Assembly (NCBI GenBank): GCA_963681505.1
Contig: OY811992.1
Span: 3,685,405-3,749,404 of the forward strand
DNA from: Eunapius fragilis
Lineage: Eukaryota; Porifera; Demospongiae; Spongillida; Spongillidae
DNA length: 64,000 nt
Reading direction: 5' to 3'
Under the pieces are notes generated by a model that worked only from the letters and a program-made list of their open reading frames with translations, did no database searches and had not been told where the DNA came from. The position numbers and the translations under genes were made by a program. Of this stretch, positions 33,868-45,507 are shown piece by piece. How positions within the stretch are numbered: position 1 is the first letter of the stretch; the number at the start of each line of letters is the position of its first letter.

Positions 33868-35328
33868 TTAGTGCGAATAAAGTGTCAGAAGTCTCCTTCC
33901 CTCCCTCTGCCCCGACTCAAACGCCCCGTCTGTGGTCGAAAACCGGGAAGGGTGCGTGGCCTCCCCAGCAAACAGGAGCTGCATGGGAGTGGTTCCGTCC
34001 ACTGGCTCCGATAGGACAACCCGGTCCTCCTTGCTGGCCCCCGGTGGGTTATAGGAGTAGGACCCCAGGAAGTGCCTGTCCCCACCCCAGGCACTGCGCC
34101 CGACTATGGTCGGCCTCTCCACAGGTCTCTTCAGAAACAACTCAAGCATTGCAACAATTCCGCTCACCAGCTCAGCATCCGACATGGCCTCCACCAATCG
34201 TGCATCGTCCCCACAGAACCACGCTGTGTAGATGTTGGTCTCAGCCAGCCGGTCGATTCTGGACTGACATCGTGCCCAAGGTGGTATGGACGGCCTCTCC
34301 TTATCCTCTTCCGTCCAGAAGAGGGCTATGTCATCATGTGCCCCCTCAATCAGGGGCGCTGTGAACTGCAAGGCCACCTTGTCGACTACACCAATGGCAA
34401 GTTTTTTGATGGCAGCTCGCTTCCAGTCGGGCAGCGGAGGGTCGAACAGGTCCAGTCTCTTCTTTAGCACGCCCAGCGAAGCGGTCACTATCACGTGATC
34501 CGCTCCGTGCACCTCGCCGTTCGAGCAGACCACATCCACGGGAGAGCGGGCTGCCGCATCGCGAGGGTCCGACGGCGCGAGCGTTGGCGGGGTCCACCTG
34601 ATGCGCTCCACCTCCGAGTTCAACCGGAAACTTCCGGGCGGGATTCCCACGGCAGCGGCACCAACAATGGCGGAGTACCCGCCACGGACCACGATGGCAC
34701 AGTCTTCAAGGCCATCTTCCGTGAGATCGTAATCGCCGTAGGACAAAAGGTCGACCCCTTCGCTCAGCTTGGCGCCATTGTCAAGCCCTTCCTCCCTGAT
34801 GAGGTGGTCGAGCACGGCCCGCATAACGCCATCGTCGTCCGCGTCGCCTGAGATCTCCAGCAGACGTCCAGTCAAGTATTTGGACAAATCCTGTGTCGCC
34901 GGAAGGGATGTGGCCGCTTTCTTCGCCGGGACTCCACGCTCGTCAACGAAGAGCGTCCAGTCGTTGATCCTCGACCGCTGTACCGTCTCCTTTTGGACCT
35001 CGTAGAACAGCTCCCTGTATCGATCGATCGTGGCCTCTGAGAGTTTCCCCCCGCTGCTGAGCAGGTTTACGGTCCTCGGGAGGCAGTGGTGTTGTTCCTC
35101 TATCACGTGATGCATCGCGGCGAGCCCGTAGAGAGCGTTGCGCCTGGACCCGTGCAGGAAGGTGCAGCCAAGCTCCAGCTTCGTGTCACCTACGTCGGGC
35201 AAGGAGACCGTCTTGGCCCTACCGCCAATGTAGTCGTTGCCTTCGAGTATGGTCACGTCGCATTTCGTAAAGAGGACTGATGCCGCTCCAATACCGGCAA
35301 AACCCGCGCCGATTACAACCACCCTCAT
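33868..35328 (-). CDS. Polyamine-oxidase-like FAD amine oxidase, intronless copy 1
   Basis: A single 486-codon exon with no introns, unlike its neighbours. N-terminal Rossmann FAD motif VVVIGAGFAG (residues 3-12), then the GRAKTVSL/ELGCTFLHGS segment typical of flavin amine oxidases, and a C-terminal FAD-contact block GEATHPSRFSTTDGAFESGQREGR. This fits the spermine/N1-acetylpolyamine oxidase family, which oxidises polyamines with release of peroxide; the exact substrate cannot be told. Start is the ATG giving MRVVVIGAG; the frame continues 11 codons upstream without another ATG. The gene is clearly more GC-rich than flanking DNA. Its last ~200 bp are almost identical to the plus-strand paralogue at 49345-50772, while upstream parts are much more diverged. 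Retrocopy origin or transfer from bacteria are both possible. Confidence 0.88.
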   Translation of the reverse strand: MRVVVIGAGFAGIGAASVLFTKCDVTILEGNDYIGGRAKTVSLPDVGDTKLELGCTFLHGSRRNALYGLAAMHHVIEEQHHCLPRTVNLLSSGGKLSEATIDRYRELFYEVQKETVQRSRINDWTLFVDERGVPAKKAATSLPATQDLSKYLTGRLLEISGDADDDGVMRAVLDHLIREEGLDNGAKLSEGVDLLSYGDYDLTEDGLEDCAIVVRGGYSAIVGAAAVGIPPGSFRLNSEVERIRWTPPTLAPSDPRDAAARSPVDVVCSNGEVHGADHVIVTASLGVLKKRLDLFDPPLPDWKRAAIKKLAIGVVDKVALQFTAPLIEGAHDDIALFWTEEDKERPSIPPWARCQSRIDRLAETNIYTAWFCGDDARLVEAMSDAELVSGIVAMLELFLKRPVERPTIVGRSAWGGDRHFLGSYSYNPPGASKEDRVVLSEPVDGTTPMQLLFAGEATHPSRFSTTDGAFESGQREGRRLLTLYSH

Positions 35329-35420
35329 AATTTTATTCACTTTAACCCATGGGATACACAATTTGCACGGAGATTGGAGCCCACGTGATCAAACCCCCCC
35401 CCCCCCCCCCCCCCCCCCCC

Positions 35421-35452
<32 letters not shown>

Positions 35453-37357
35453 AAATCAAACTCCGAATGTTGTTATAGAAGTGAAAAGGCAAGAACAAGC
35501 TGGTTTTATTATTTGCTGACATCATGTGCGCATCTACATTGCAGGGAGTTAACTTTACTTCATTCTTCCTGGCTAAATTTAGTTCGGCAATTGGTGATTA
35601 CAATGCTTCACTGAATTCAATCTCAGCCTCCAGCCATTGGTGATCATTTGACATTCTGTTGCTGCATGTACCTACATTTGAAAAATATGGCCGCGGTTTT
35701 ACCGTTTGTTGAGTTTTAAAAGGTGCCATCTTGGAGAGAGAAGCTAGCCACCGACCCCACATTCAAGTACAAGTTATTGCGGCACACAAGAGCAATGAAG
35801 CATAGGTACTCACTAGTGAGGCTATACATTCTGGACCTCTCCTCCCAGAGGCTGTCTGACTTCGTCACGTTCTATAGCCCATATCAATGGCCCCTCCCAC
35901 CTGCTATATCATTACACTCACATACACTGAGTAAGTGAGATACTGTAATCTCTTCAGGTAATGGTGAGCTCGTATTTGAGGATGTGTTTATTCCTTGTTT
36001 TATTCAGTGGCTGAAATTGTAAGAGCATGGTATGTTCCTACTTAAGGGTGTCTGCATTGTTTACTTTGCCAAATCTTTAAAACCTTATCAGGGAAAGACA
36101 AATTTAAATACAACATTGATACTGAGTGTCTTGTAGCTGTCCTTAAAGAAAGAGACCATTCAGTGACATATATTACAATGAGGCTTCAGTTCGTTTATAC
36201 CATGAGGTAGCTAAATCCACTCCCTATGATGCAACAGGTATGCATTACCCCCGCCACCCCCCCAACCCCCCCCCCCCCCCCCAACAAAAAAAATAGGGAA
36301 ACAGCCTACTGTGTATTATTATGCAATTGTTGTAAGGCTCCAATTGTAATTACAGAGGACCCATATAGTGCTTTCCGTATCCTTCTTTTTACAAAGGTTT
36401 AGATGAGCTGAGAGTTTATTGTATGATGCATCTAATTTGATCAATCCTGCTCAAGTCATCATTGACCATGCACAGTCAAGTGCTTCTGATCAGCTTTCTC
36501 CAAGTGTACTGCATGGAAGAAGGTTACCTACATAGAGGTTTTAGAATTGCATGTGAGTGGCTCAAGGACTTGTCAAAAATTTTGCCTCACCAGCCGTTGT
36601 CATGGGTCTGTTACGAAGGACACCAAGAAGTACTATGTTTAATTCATTATGCTACAAATATCAATGTTATTGGCTTTTTCCCATTCAGGTTTCAAAACGA
36701 GCAATGCAGGTTTAGTATCTACTGCTTTTCCATTGCAGTAAACCATTCAACCCTTGATGAGTCGTCAAAGATCATATGTCTGTTAAAGTTGTTGTACAAT
36801 CTTTCGGATGTTTTTTTTTCCATGTGTCTATTACAATTTAAACATAGCAGCAATGGTTTATTTCTGTGCGTGGAAGGTGCAATTTTTGGTCTGTGATCTT
36901 TCTTATCAACCTACGTTAGTTAAATCTAGGCAAGTAAGATTATGTCATCTAAGATCCCTGAAAAGAAGCTATAATTTGTATATTGTCCCATCAGCACCTC
37001 TACACATACACACATCACCCTCATGTTTGTAAGGAAGGTGTGGTAACTGAGAATGCTGGCAGATCTTACTGGTATCCTCCCCCCACCCATCATAGCCCCA
37101 TTCACAGACATAATTATGTTGTTAGCCCAAAAAGTGGAATTGATTTTTTTTTTTTTTAAAAACATTTCTCATTCCAGGCAAGCATGTGTTTGATCAGTTA
37201 AGGTCCAGAACTTATCAAAGGATATAAAGAAGAACTGCTATAGTACAACATGTGTGTAACACTGCTTAAATACAATATTATATCTATAAGCCTGCTCTTG
37301 AAAACAACATACCTGTAGTTAGCTTGTGCTATAGTTCTGACAGTGCACACCTATTGC
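35329..37357. other. Intergenic region, no gene recognised
   Basis: Contains a C-then-T homopolymer run (35395-35431), a poly-C tract at about 36267-36283 and short frames at 35723-35938 and 36462-36896 on the plus strand. The second (144 codons, with EEGYLHRGFRIACEWLKDLSKILPH) is the longest, but I recognise no family, and base composition resembles non-coding surroundings. Confidence 0.4.
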
Positions 37358-39397
37358 TTAATTCCCAACTACCTTTGCACCATCATTCATTTGGGGTACA
37401 TCACTTTCGAGGGGCATTTTGGGAACTGCAACTCTCTCTGTTGGATGGACCTCTGCCGTAGTTTGAGAGACTCCATCCTCCCTTTGATAGACATCTGTAG
37501 TTTGAGAGGTTTCACCCTCCTTTGGAGGGACCTCCATTTTTTGAGAGGCTCCATCCCCATTTGCAACATGCAGCATAGCTGCTTCCTCAGTAATTGAGGC
37601 AGCCGCCTGGCCTGCCAGCTGCTGTGAATGTCCATATCTCTCCAGTATTTCTGGTGACAGATGGTTCTTCACTGCGTTGATGCTGATCTCCCACAGCTGC
37701 TCCTGATGGGACTCATTCCTGTAAGGGCATTATTATGGCTGATAATTACAATGGTTTTACGAAATAAATCTGTAGCACTTAAGGCATTGGGAGTTTAGGA
37801 AAATTTACTAAAGCAAAACCTACAATTTTCCCCCTCCCACCCAGCCACACACACTATGTCCATGCACAGGCCTACATGGGCAATGTTTTCCTCAGCTATA
37901 CACACTCCTTGCACAGGGCTATAACACATGCCCACTCCACCAACAGTGGCCACTACTGGCTACAACACCTTGCTATTTCCATGGGCTGAACAGCTTCTCC
38001 ATCTGAATTATAATAAAGTGCCTGCTGTGTGTTCAGTGCTGGGTGTACTGCACAGTTGATGGATGAAAATGCACCTCGCTCTGGGGTCTTGAAAGCTGAG
38101 TGTTTTGTGGGATAAGCTTATGATCTGTTTGGGCACAATTTCTTACCAATCGCTTGCATAGCAGAGAAAAAAGGCTTGAGAAGAGTCATGTCATCAATCC
38201 CCCTGCTCAGTTCTGTATTAACCTGATTTAGGGGTTTAGGGGAACGTTGCTTCATGGCAGTGAGAAGCAGCACACATCCATAGATACATATATTGGCACA
38301 TCCTCTACAGCTTATTGCACACATTACAAGTACAGGCGCCTGCTTACAGCCCCCGGATGTAGGGACGATACAGTGACGTTGGATCCAGTCAGCCGCCTCT
38401 GTAATGCATACATCATCATGACCTAAAGCAGTGAAAAAGAATGGAAAGAGGGGGGAGGGAAGGGGAGGGGGGGGGGGGGAGAGAGGGGAGGGGGAGAGAG
38501 GGGAGGGGGAGAGAGGGGAGGGGAGGGGTTGGTTTGAGACGTGATTAGCAAACACCTCTAATGCCCACATTGTAAAGTTTGCTGTTGCCATAGAATTTTA
38601 ATCGATCATAGTTTACTTCACCGTTCATGTTGGCAGGATCAAATCTTCCTTTGTCATGCCACACAGACGACAAAAGGACAATTCTCCCATCTCGAGATGT
38701 GGATGCTGTCTCCAGAACCAATGGTAAAAGCTCCAGTGTCAGAAGAAAGTGGCTTAGATGGTTGGTCTTTTACAGGGGAGATTATGTGAATTAAGGTATG
38801 AATACAACAGAGCTTTTACAACAGCTGCGCAAGTCACATACTTGGAAGTGCATTTCATATCCATCCGCAGTTTTTCCTACATGTAGTATTGTTCGAGCGT
38901 TGTGTATGTGTGTAGGTGGGTGGGTGGGGGTGGGGGAGAGGGAATATCACACATCGTGCGTGAATACAGACCCCACGCTTCATTTGTATAAAGATTACCG
39001 AAGGGTACAGCCATAATTCCAGCGTTGTTTATAAGAATGTGCAGTGGAAGACCTTTGGCTTTGAAGTCGGTCACAAACCTCTTGGTAGACTCGAACGACC
39101 CCAAGTCTAACTGCATGTACTCCACGCTGAGCTGTTTGGCGGGTAGCTCCCGGCCTACTTCTTCCCTCATTCGTCGCAGTGACTGAATGATGGGGGTTAA
39201 AGAGTTTGGTGTCTTGGTTTCTGTAGCTCTTTATTTACCTCTGTGGCTCTCTGCTCCGACCTGCATGCAATGATGACGTGCGCTCCCATTATGGCAAGCG
39301 CCTTCGAGGTCTCGTAGCCAATACCGGTATTTCCACCGGTTACGACCACTACCTTCCCAGACAACTCGACCTGCGGTATACTTGGCTTGGCACCCAT
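37358..39397 (-). CDS. Short-chain dehydrogenase/reductase (retinol-dehydrogenase-like), copy 1
   Basis: Eight exons, all in phase, 1,215 nt (404 aa): 39239-39397, 38999-39182, 38842-38876, 38569-38766, 38348-38422, 38147-38222, 37969-38095, 37358-37718. NAD(P)-binding TGGNTGIG at 20-27, NNAG at 105-108, catalytic Tyr185 and Lys189 (YGNSK), preceded by a Ser pair at 159-160. The layout through LWEISINAV matches the RDH11-14/WWOX-type SDR group, which reduces or oxidises retinoids, steroids or other lipid carbonyls; substrate is not determinable. Typical relatives stop near 330 residues. This one continues ~80 residues with degenerate copies of a 13-residue [13 protein letters not shown]-type repeat. 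Exon 3 is just 35 nt. It is first of a tandem array with 41543-43682 and 45508-47449. Confidence 0.88.
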
Positions 39398-39544
39398 ATA
39401 AATCCTTGTAGTCTCGTCCCCAGCCTCGCTATATATACAATGATGCAATCCACCTATAACAAAACTCGTACCCTGACCCAGATTTCCACAGCTGCAGACG
39501 GATTACATCCCGGCACCGCTAAGTAAATGTATAAAAATAAAATA

Positions 39545-39632
39545 CCAAGATTCTCCAGTTGGTAGAAACTTCAATACAGTATTGTACTTAGTCTCAAGAC
39601 CTGTTTGGGCATATACCATTTCACCGTCCCAC

Positions 39633-39667
<35 letters not shown>

Positions 39668-39812
39668 TCTGAACACGATAAATGGAGTATGAGCCGTCTT
39701 TGTCACCACACAATATAACAGTGCAAGGATCAGAGGTGATAGTAGATCTATTTTCTGTTTGGTTGGCTTGAGCTCCAATGACAGTGATGGCATTAAACAC
39801 CATACCAGCATT
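39545..39812 (-). pseudogene. Internal fragment of a Pmp-like gene
   Basis: Minus-strand reading gives FNAITVIGAQANQTE, then SDPCTVILC and YNTVLKFLPTGESW, corresponding to residues around 410-495 of the gene at 12700 (FDAITTIGAQANQTE, YNKVLEFLRTGES). A (TC)n microsatellite has expanded inside it, at the point where the intact gene has only TTTCTCTCTCTTC, and breaks the frame. It lies just upstream of the first dehydrogenase. Confidence 0.8.
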
Positions 39813-39829
39813 ACCAGTAATTCACCTAC

Positions 39830-41542
39830 ATTTAGTCTGGGAACGAGACTAGCAATCTTAGCTTCACTTGCAGGATATGAACAGTGTCGTGTCAGACCCA
39901 ATGCACGATGATTATACATCACCGCTAATCGCGTACTGTAGGGCCAACTAATTTGGAATGGTAAAAATTTTGGAACACTAATTCTGTAACAGAGTCCCTG
40001 CTCAGGTTTACCATTGTTAAGGATGTAGGTACACCACACAGGTACCTCCAAATGGAGTCATGTTCCTAACCATGCTATGTATAACTGCTACCAAATGCAT
40101 CATTCCGTACCATTCCAAAATAATTGGTCCTACATGCGTTTATTAATAACTAGTTATAAATATAACCTAGTACGTCACATGTGGACGAGCTGTAACATAC
40201 GCGGTCTGGTACTCGACTAGGTTTTAAACTGCGTCCAGCCTGTTAAAGGCCTGAGCATAGCTGCTCGACAACGTAGCGCTGGTCATCAGGCACGTCAGGA
40301 AAGCCTGTTTTTTAGGTTCTTTCAAACTCTTCGAGAATGATTTTTCAACTCTTTGCATCGTTTGTTGGAATTCATATTTCTAGCTACTACACGAATCTTT
40401 TTTTTTAATGCAGCTGCGAATTTTTCGTTTCAATCCTCGGACTCTTAACCATAGTTCTCGCTTAAACCTTTACTATATCTCTCAATAATCAGTTTATTAT
40501 TTAATATTTGCTTGAGTCCTTTCATTGTATCAATTCTATTCCTTGCAGCCGTTTTTCACAGAACGTTATGCGTTTTTTTTTTAATGGCAACGTACAGATT
40601 TTTCAGGGAGGAAGGGTTCAATTAAAAAAAAAATTACCATCATTGCAGTGTAGATACAAAATCCTTCCTTACAGTTGCTGCTGCAATATCTAATGCAGAG
40701 TCAATATCATTTTGAAAGTTTTGCATATTAGGTCATTCCTCGATTTCGAAGCCATGATTTAAAATGATACAGCGGCAGCAAACAGCGGTGTGTAAATTTC
40801 ATCATTTGTAAATAAGGCCTATCTGAAGCGATTGGTGGTGCCTATTCTGTACTACGAAAACAAGTAAAACGAAAACTGCCGTATATATGCATAGTATAGT
40901 GCTCATCAACAATGGATACGTGTATGCAGTTTCACTAGGAATTGGGAACCAATGACATTTCGAATCATTGTTCTGAATGCTCACGCTAGGAAAATTCAAA
41001 ATTACTTTCTATGGGTCACGCACAATGTGATAACAGTCCTCAAATCAATGAAACAGCCCTCAGTGCAGATTAATGAGCAATGTAAACAAAGTATATCTAC
41101 TATCTTGGTGCTCAGGAAGCTTAATTAAAAATATGATTTTCAGTATAGTATCATGATGACTGTCTAGAAATAAAGTGTGCCAATGAGGCTTAAAATTTGT
41201 GCAGCTCATAATAAATATAAGGATCAGACACCCCACATAACCACCACGACCTGGTGAGTATTTGTGTCCATATAACCTGAATTGGCTAATTTCCCTGGTA
41301 CAGTTCTTTGCAACAATCTAACATTGTATTTTGATAAGCCAAGTATTCATTTATCAATATAGCTTTAATTTTTAATTTTAAACAGCACAGTTAGTATGTG
41401 AAATTAAATGCAACAGATATGATGAGGAAGTGTGAAGTGTGGTGAGGCTGTACCTATATCTAAGCATCAGAACTATAATGATTAATCACTTCACTCCACT
41501 TTTGCCATGCTTTGCTCCTGAGGCACCCTGTTTTGACTTGGC
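39830..41542. other. Spacer between dehydrogenase copies 1 and 2
   Basis: No gene seen. Segments around 40900-41100 resemble 44860-45010, indicating that the tandem duplication unit included 3' flanking DNA. AT-rich otherwise. Confidence 0.5.
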
Positions 41543-42208
41543 CTATGTTGTTAGAGGGGCTCCGCCCTCCTTTGGATGGACCTTTGTAGTTTGAGAGGCT
41601 CCACTCTCCTTTGGATGGACCTCTGTAGTTTGAGAGGCTCCACCCTCCTTTGGATGGACCTCTGTAGTTTGAGAGGCTCCACTCTCTTTTGGATGGACCT
41701 CTGTAGTTTGAGAGGCTCCACTCTCCTTTGGATGGACCTCTGTAGTTTGAGAGGCTCCACCCTCCTTTGGATGGACCTCTGTAGTTTGAGAGGCTCCACT
41801 CTCTTTTGGATGGACCTCTGTAGTTTGAGAGGCTCCACCCTCCTTTGGATGGACCTCTGTAGTTTGAGAGGCTCCACTCACCTTTGGATGGACCTCTGTA
41901 GTTTGAGAGGCTCCACCCTCCTTTGGATGGACCTCTGTAGTTTGAGAGGCTCCACTCTCTTTTGGATGGACCTCTGTAGTTTGAGAGGCTCCACCCCCAT
42001 TTGCAACATGCAGCATAGCTGCTTCCTCAGTAATTGAGGCAGCCGCCTGGCCTGCCAGCTGCTGTGAATGTCCATATCTCTCCAGTATTTCTGGTGACAG
42101 ATGGTTCTTCACTGCATTGATGCTGATCTCCCACAGCTGCTCCTGAAGTGACTCATTCCTGTAAGGGCATTATAATGGCAGTCATATCAGTCACATGTGT
42201 GTGTGTGT

Positions 42209-42239
<31 letters not shown>

Positions 42240-42768
42240 GGTGTGTGTGGCGGAAACTCATACACTGCATATTGTATATTGCAAGACACAACATACACCT
42301 TGCCATTTGAGCAGGCTGAACAGCTTCTCCATCTGAATTATAATAAAGTGCCTGCTGTGTGTTCAGTGCTGGGTGTACTGCACAGTTGATGGATGAAAAT
42401 GCACCTCGCTCTGGGGTCTTGAGAGCTGAGTGTTTTGTGGGATAAGCTTATGATCTCCTTGGGCACAACTTTTTACCAAACACCTTCATAGCAGAGACAA
42501 AAGGCTTGAGAAGAGTCATGTCATCAATCCCCTGCTCAGTTCTGTATTAACCTGATTTAGGGGTTTAGGGGAACGTTGCTTCATGGCAGTGAGAGCAGCA
42601 CAGATCCATAGACACATATATTAACACATCCCCTACACATTATACAACTAAGTACAGGCCTACTTACAACCCCTGGATGTAGGGACGATACAGTAATATT
42701 GGACCCAGTCAGCCGCCTCTGTAATGCATACATCATCATGACCTAAGGAAGGGAGAGCGAGAGAGTGA

Positions 42769-42829
<61 letters not shown>

Positions 42830-43682
42830 TTGTTACAAGGTGTGGTTAGTACTATATAATGCCCACATTGTAAAGTTTGCTGTTGTTATAGAATTGAACT
42901 CGACCATAGTTGACTTCACCGTTCATGTTGGCAGAATCAAATGTTCCATTGTTATGCAACCCGGACGACACAAGGACAATTCTCCCATCTCGAGATGTGG
43001 ATGCTGTCTCCAGAACCACTGGTAAAAGCTCCAGTGTCAGAAGAAAGTGGCTTAGATGGTTGGTCTTTTACAGGGGAGATTATGTGAATTAAGGTATGAA
43101 TAGAAAAAAGCTTGCATGCATATCAGCATACTTGGAAGTGCATTTCATATCCATCCGCAGTTTTTCCTACATGTAGTATTGTTCGAGCATTGTGTATGAG
43201 TGTGTGTGTGGGGGGGAGGGGGGGGATATAGCATACATCGTGCGTGAATATAGACCCCGCTCCTCATTTGTATAAAACTATACCGAAGGGTACAGCCATA
43301 ATTCCAGCGTTGTTTATAAGAATGTGCAGTGGAAGACCTTTGGCTTTGAAGTCGGTCACAAACCTCTTGGTAGACTCGAACGACCCCAAGTCTAACTGCA
43401 TGTACTCCATGCTGAGCTGTTTGGCGGGTATCTCCCGGCCTACTTCTTCCCTCATTCGTTGCAGTGACTGAATGATGGGGGTTAAAGAGTTTGGTGTCTT
43501 AGTTTCTGTAGATCTTTATTTACCTCTGTGGCTCTCTGCTCCGACCTGCACGCAATGATGACGTGCGCTCCCATTATGGCAAGCGCCTTCGAGGTCTCGT
43601 AGCCAATACCGGTGTTTCCACCGGTTACGACCACTACCTTCCCAGACAACTCCACCTGCGGTATACTTGGCTTGGCGCCCAT
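41543..43682 (-). CDS. Short-chain dehydrogenase/reductase, copy 2, frameshifted in exon 6
   Basis: Same eight-exon structure as copy 1: 43524-43682, 43284-43467, 43132-43166, 42867-43064, 42668-42742, 42477-42551, 42299-42425, 41543-42158. Start [17 protein letters not shown] and YNNSK active site are intact. Exon 6 is 75 nt instead of 76: a run of five G in copy 1 is four here, and the shifted frame meets TGA a few codons on. A product ending there would lack the C-terminal third. Homopolymer sequencing error is possible, because the following exons and a clean 11-copy 13-residue repeat (13-aa unit, 39 bp) in exon 8 remain open in the original frame. The array's expansion distinguishes this copy from its neighbours. 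Confidence 0.75.
41560..41998 (-). repeat. 39-bp coding minisatellite (11 copies) in dehydrogenase copy 2
   Basis: The unit encodes [12 protein letters not shown] plus G or S. Because 39 is a multiple of three, expansion and contraction keep frame. Copy 3 has about five units (45510-45690); copy 1 has about four, badly diverged. Confidence 0.95.
42192..42250. repeat. (GT)n microsatellite
   Basis: Near-pure GT in the last intron of dehydrogenase copy 2. A (GA)n tract lies at 42770-42826 in the intron between exons 4 and 5 of the same gene. Confidence 0.95.
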
Positions 43683-45507
43683 TGCTATCCTAGCAGCTTG
43701 CGTACTAGTACTGCACTATATATGCAGGATAAATGATAGACTATACTGCACTTCATGTATACACTCAGCACATTCCAATCCTAGCTATAGGGCGGTAATT
43801 ATTATCATGTGCCTCGGAAGCTGAGCACGTGCATGCATACGTATATGACGGCATCCGACCGGAAGCAGCGACAACGATATATGAATCAAAGCTTGAGCTT
43901 TTTGCTATCACATTCCTAACCTTACATGATGGAGAAGAGCTAGGTCTATATTATTATCCACTAGCAATACACTAAGCAATATTGTGCATGGTTTTCGTAC
44001 TCATACAAGCATTTGATGGAACAAACATTTTTTCCCTGTGCGCATGCAATGACACAAATTCCGCACTTTTACCAGTTTCCCCGTGCCAACTCAGCATCTA
44101 ATTTACTAAGTAACAATATTATTCTGATTCTATGCAACGCAGAGAAAAAGTAGTAGCGGAGATTAGGAACCGCTCGTCGGACGATACTGTACACTAATAT
44201 TTTTTCCACAACGCGCTGATTTCCATGGATTATATTCGTAGAGTTCTTCTACACGTACCTCAATAGAGAACATTTGTACATTCAGCAATTTTTGTTGAGG
44301 CTGTGCAGGGTTTGTTTAGTCTGTGGACCTGAACCCGCCAGCTATTACGAGTAGATATGTATCCGATTTGTGCAAGCGAGTATATTAGAATGAATTGCAT
44401 CAACTGCCGGTATATCAACGGTTGACTGTTTCCCCAGCAACCGATCTAACTGTTTACCTAGCAATCGTGCCTCTATATATGTTGTGGACCGGTCATTAGT
44501 GGTTTCATTAATGTATTCATGCCAGAAAGGTAGCAAGATCCTTGCAGTAAGCTGTACTGTATTGCGCGCAAAACGGATAATTATATCAGTCTCAGAGCTC
44601 GACCAAGTAATACTTCAACCCCCCTCTGAAGTAACTCCCGAGAAATAGAATCCTGCATGCTTTCACAGCGCAACCCCCACCCTCCACTCTGTTCCTTGTC
44701 GAGTCTCAATTGCAAATGGACAAATTGTAGTTAAATGGTTACTTCTCAACAGGAGCGGTGGCACTCCCAAAACGTGACTCAAGAATAGGTATGTAAAACC
44801 GACCTGATAACATATCTGCAAGGTCAAAAATGATAAGATAAAAACCAGTAAACACCTTCAAATTATGATATTCAGTTTTGCTGGAATGAGCGTAGACATA
44901 GAAAAAACCAAAGACATTTTGAATAATTGATTCTGAATGCTTACGCTAAGAAATTTATATGGGGCACGTGCACACGCACACAGCCCTCAAACCAGTGAAA
45001 CAGCCATGTAGTTTATGAGCAATATAAACAAATTATCTGCTAAAATATGATTTATCAGTATAGCTTCACAAATAATCCCACAGACTGAATGCGCCGTTGT
45101 GCGTGGCTTAAATTTGTGCAGCTCGGTAAGTAAATAAATAATGTACGCATTTTTTTGCTGACGTAACTGAATTATGAGAAAAAAATCCTTTTAAAATACG
45201 GATTGGGCACTCCACACAAGACAATATCACTTGTCAGTAATGCCAGGACCTGGTGAATATTTGTGCCAGATAGCTGGTCTCCTTATTACATTCTGTTCTT
45301 ACAAGTCAGGCATTCATGTGTGGTCAAAATACAACTTCTAGAATTTAAAAAAAATTCAGCAGCACAGCTAGTATGTGAAATTAAGTGCAAAAGATATGAT
45401 GAGGAAGTGTGAAGTGTGGTGAGGCTGTACCTATCAAAACTAATGACTAATCACTTCACTCCACTTTTGCCATGCTTTGCTCCTGAGGCACCCTGTTTTG
45501 ACTTGGC
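43683..45507. other. Spacer between dehydrogenase copies 2 and 3
   Basis: No gene recognised. Partly similar to the spacer downstream of copy 1 (see 39830-41542). Open frames are short and without motifs. Confidence 0.5.

Noticed and set aside
33882-34498. Plus-strand frames opposite amine oxidase 1
   Set aside because: Antisense shadows of a GC-rich coding exon, no motif of their own. The same applies to 49822-50568 on the minus strand opposite amine oxidase 2.
36462-36896. 144-codon plus-strand frame as a gene
   Set aside because: No family recognised, AT-rich composition like flanking non-coding DNA, no supporting neighbouring exons; mentioned only as part of the intergenic description.
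41576-42037. Plus-strand frame of 153 codons opposite dehydrogenase copy 2
   Set aside because: Antisense of the 39-bp coding repeat, open only because the unit is a multiple of three and lacks stops.
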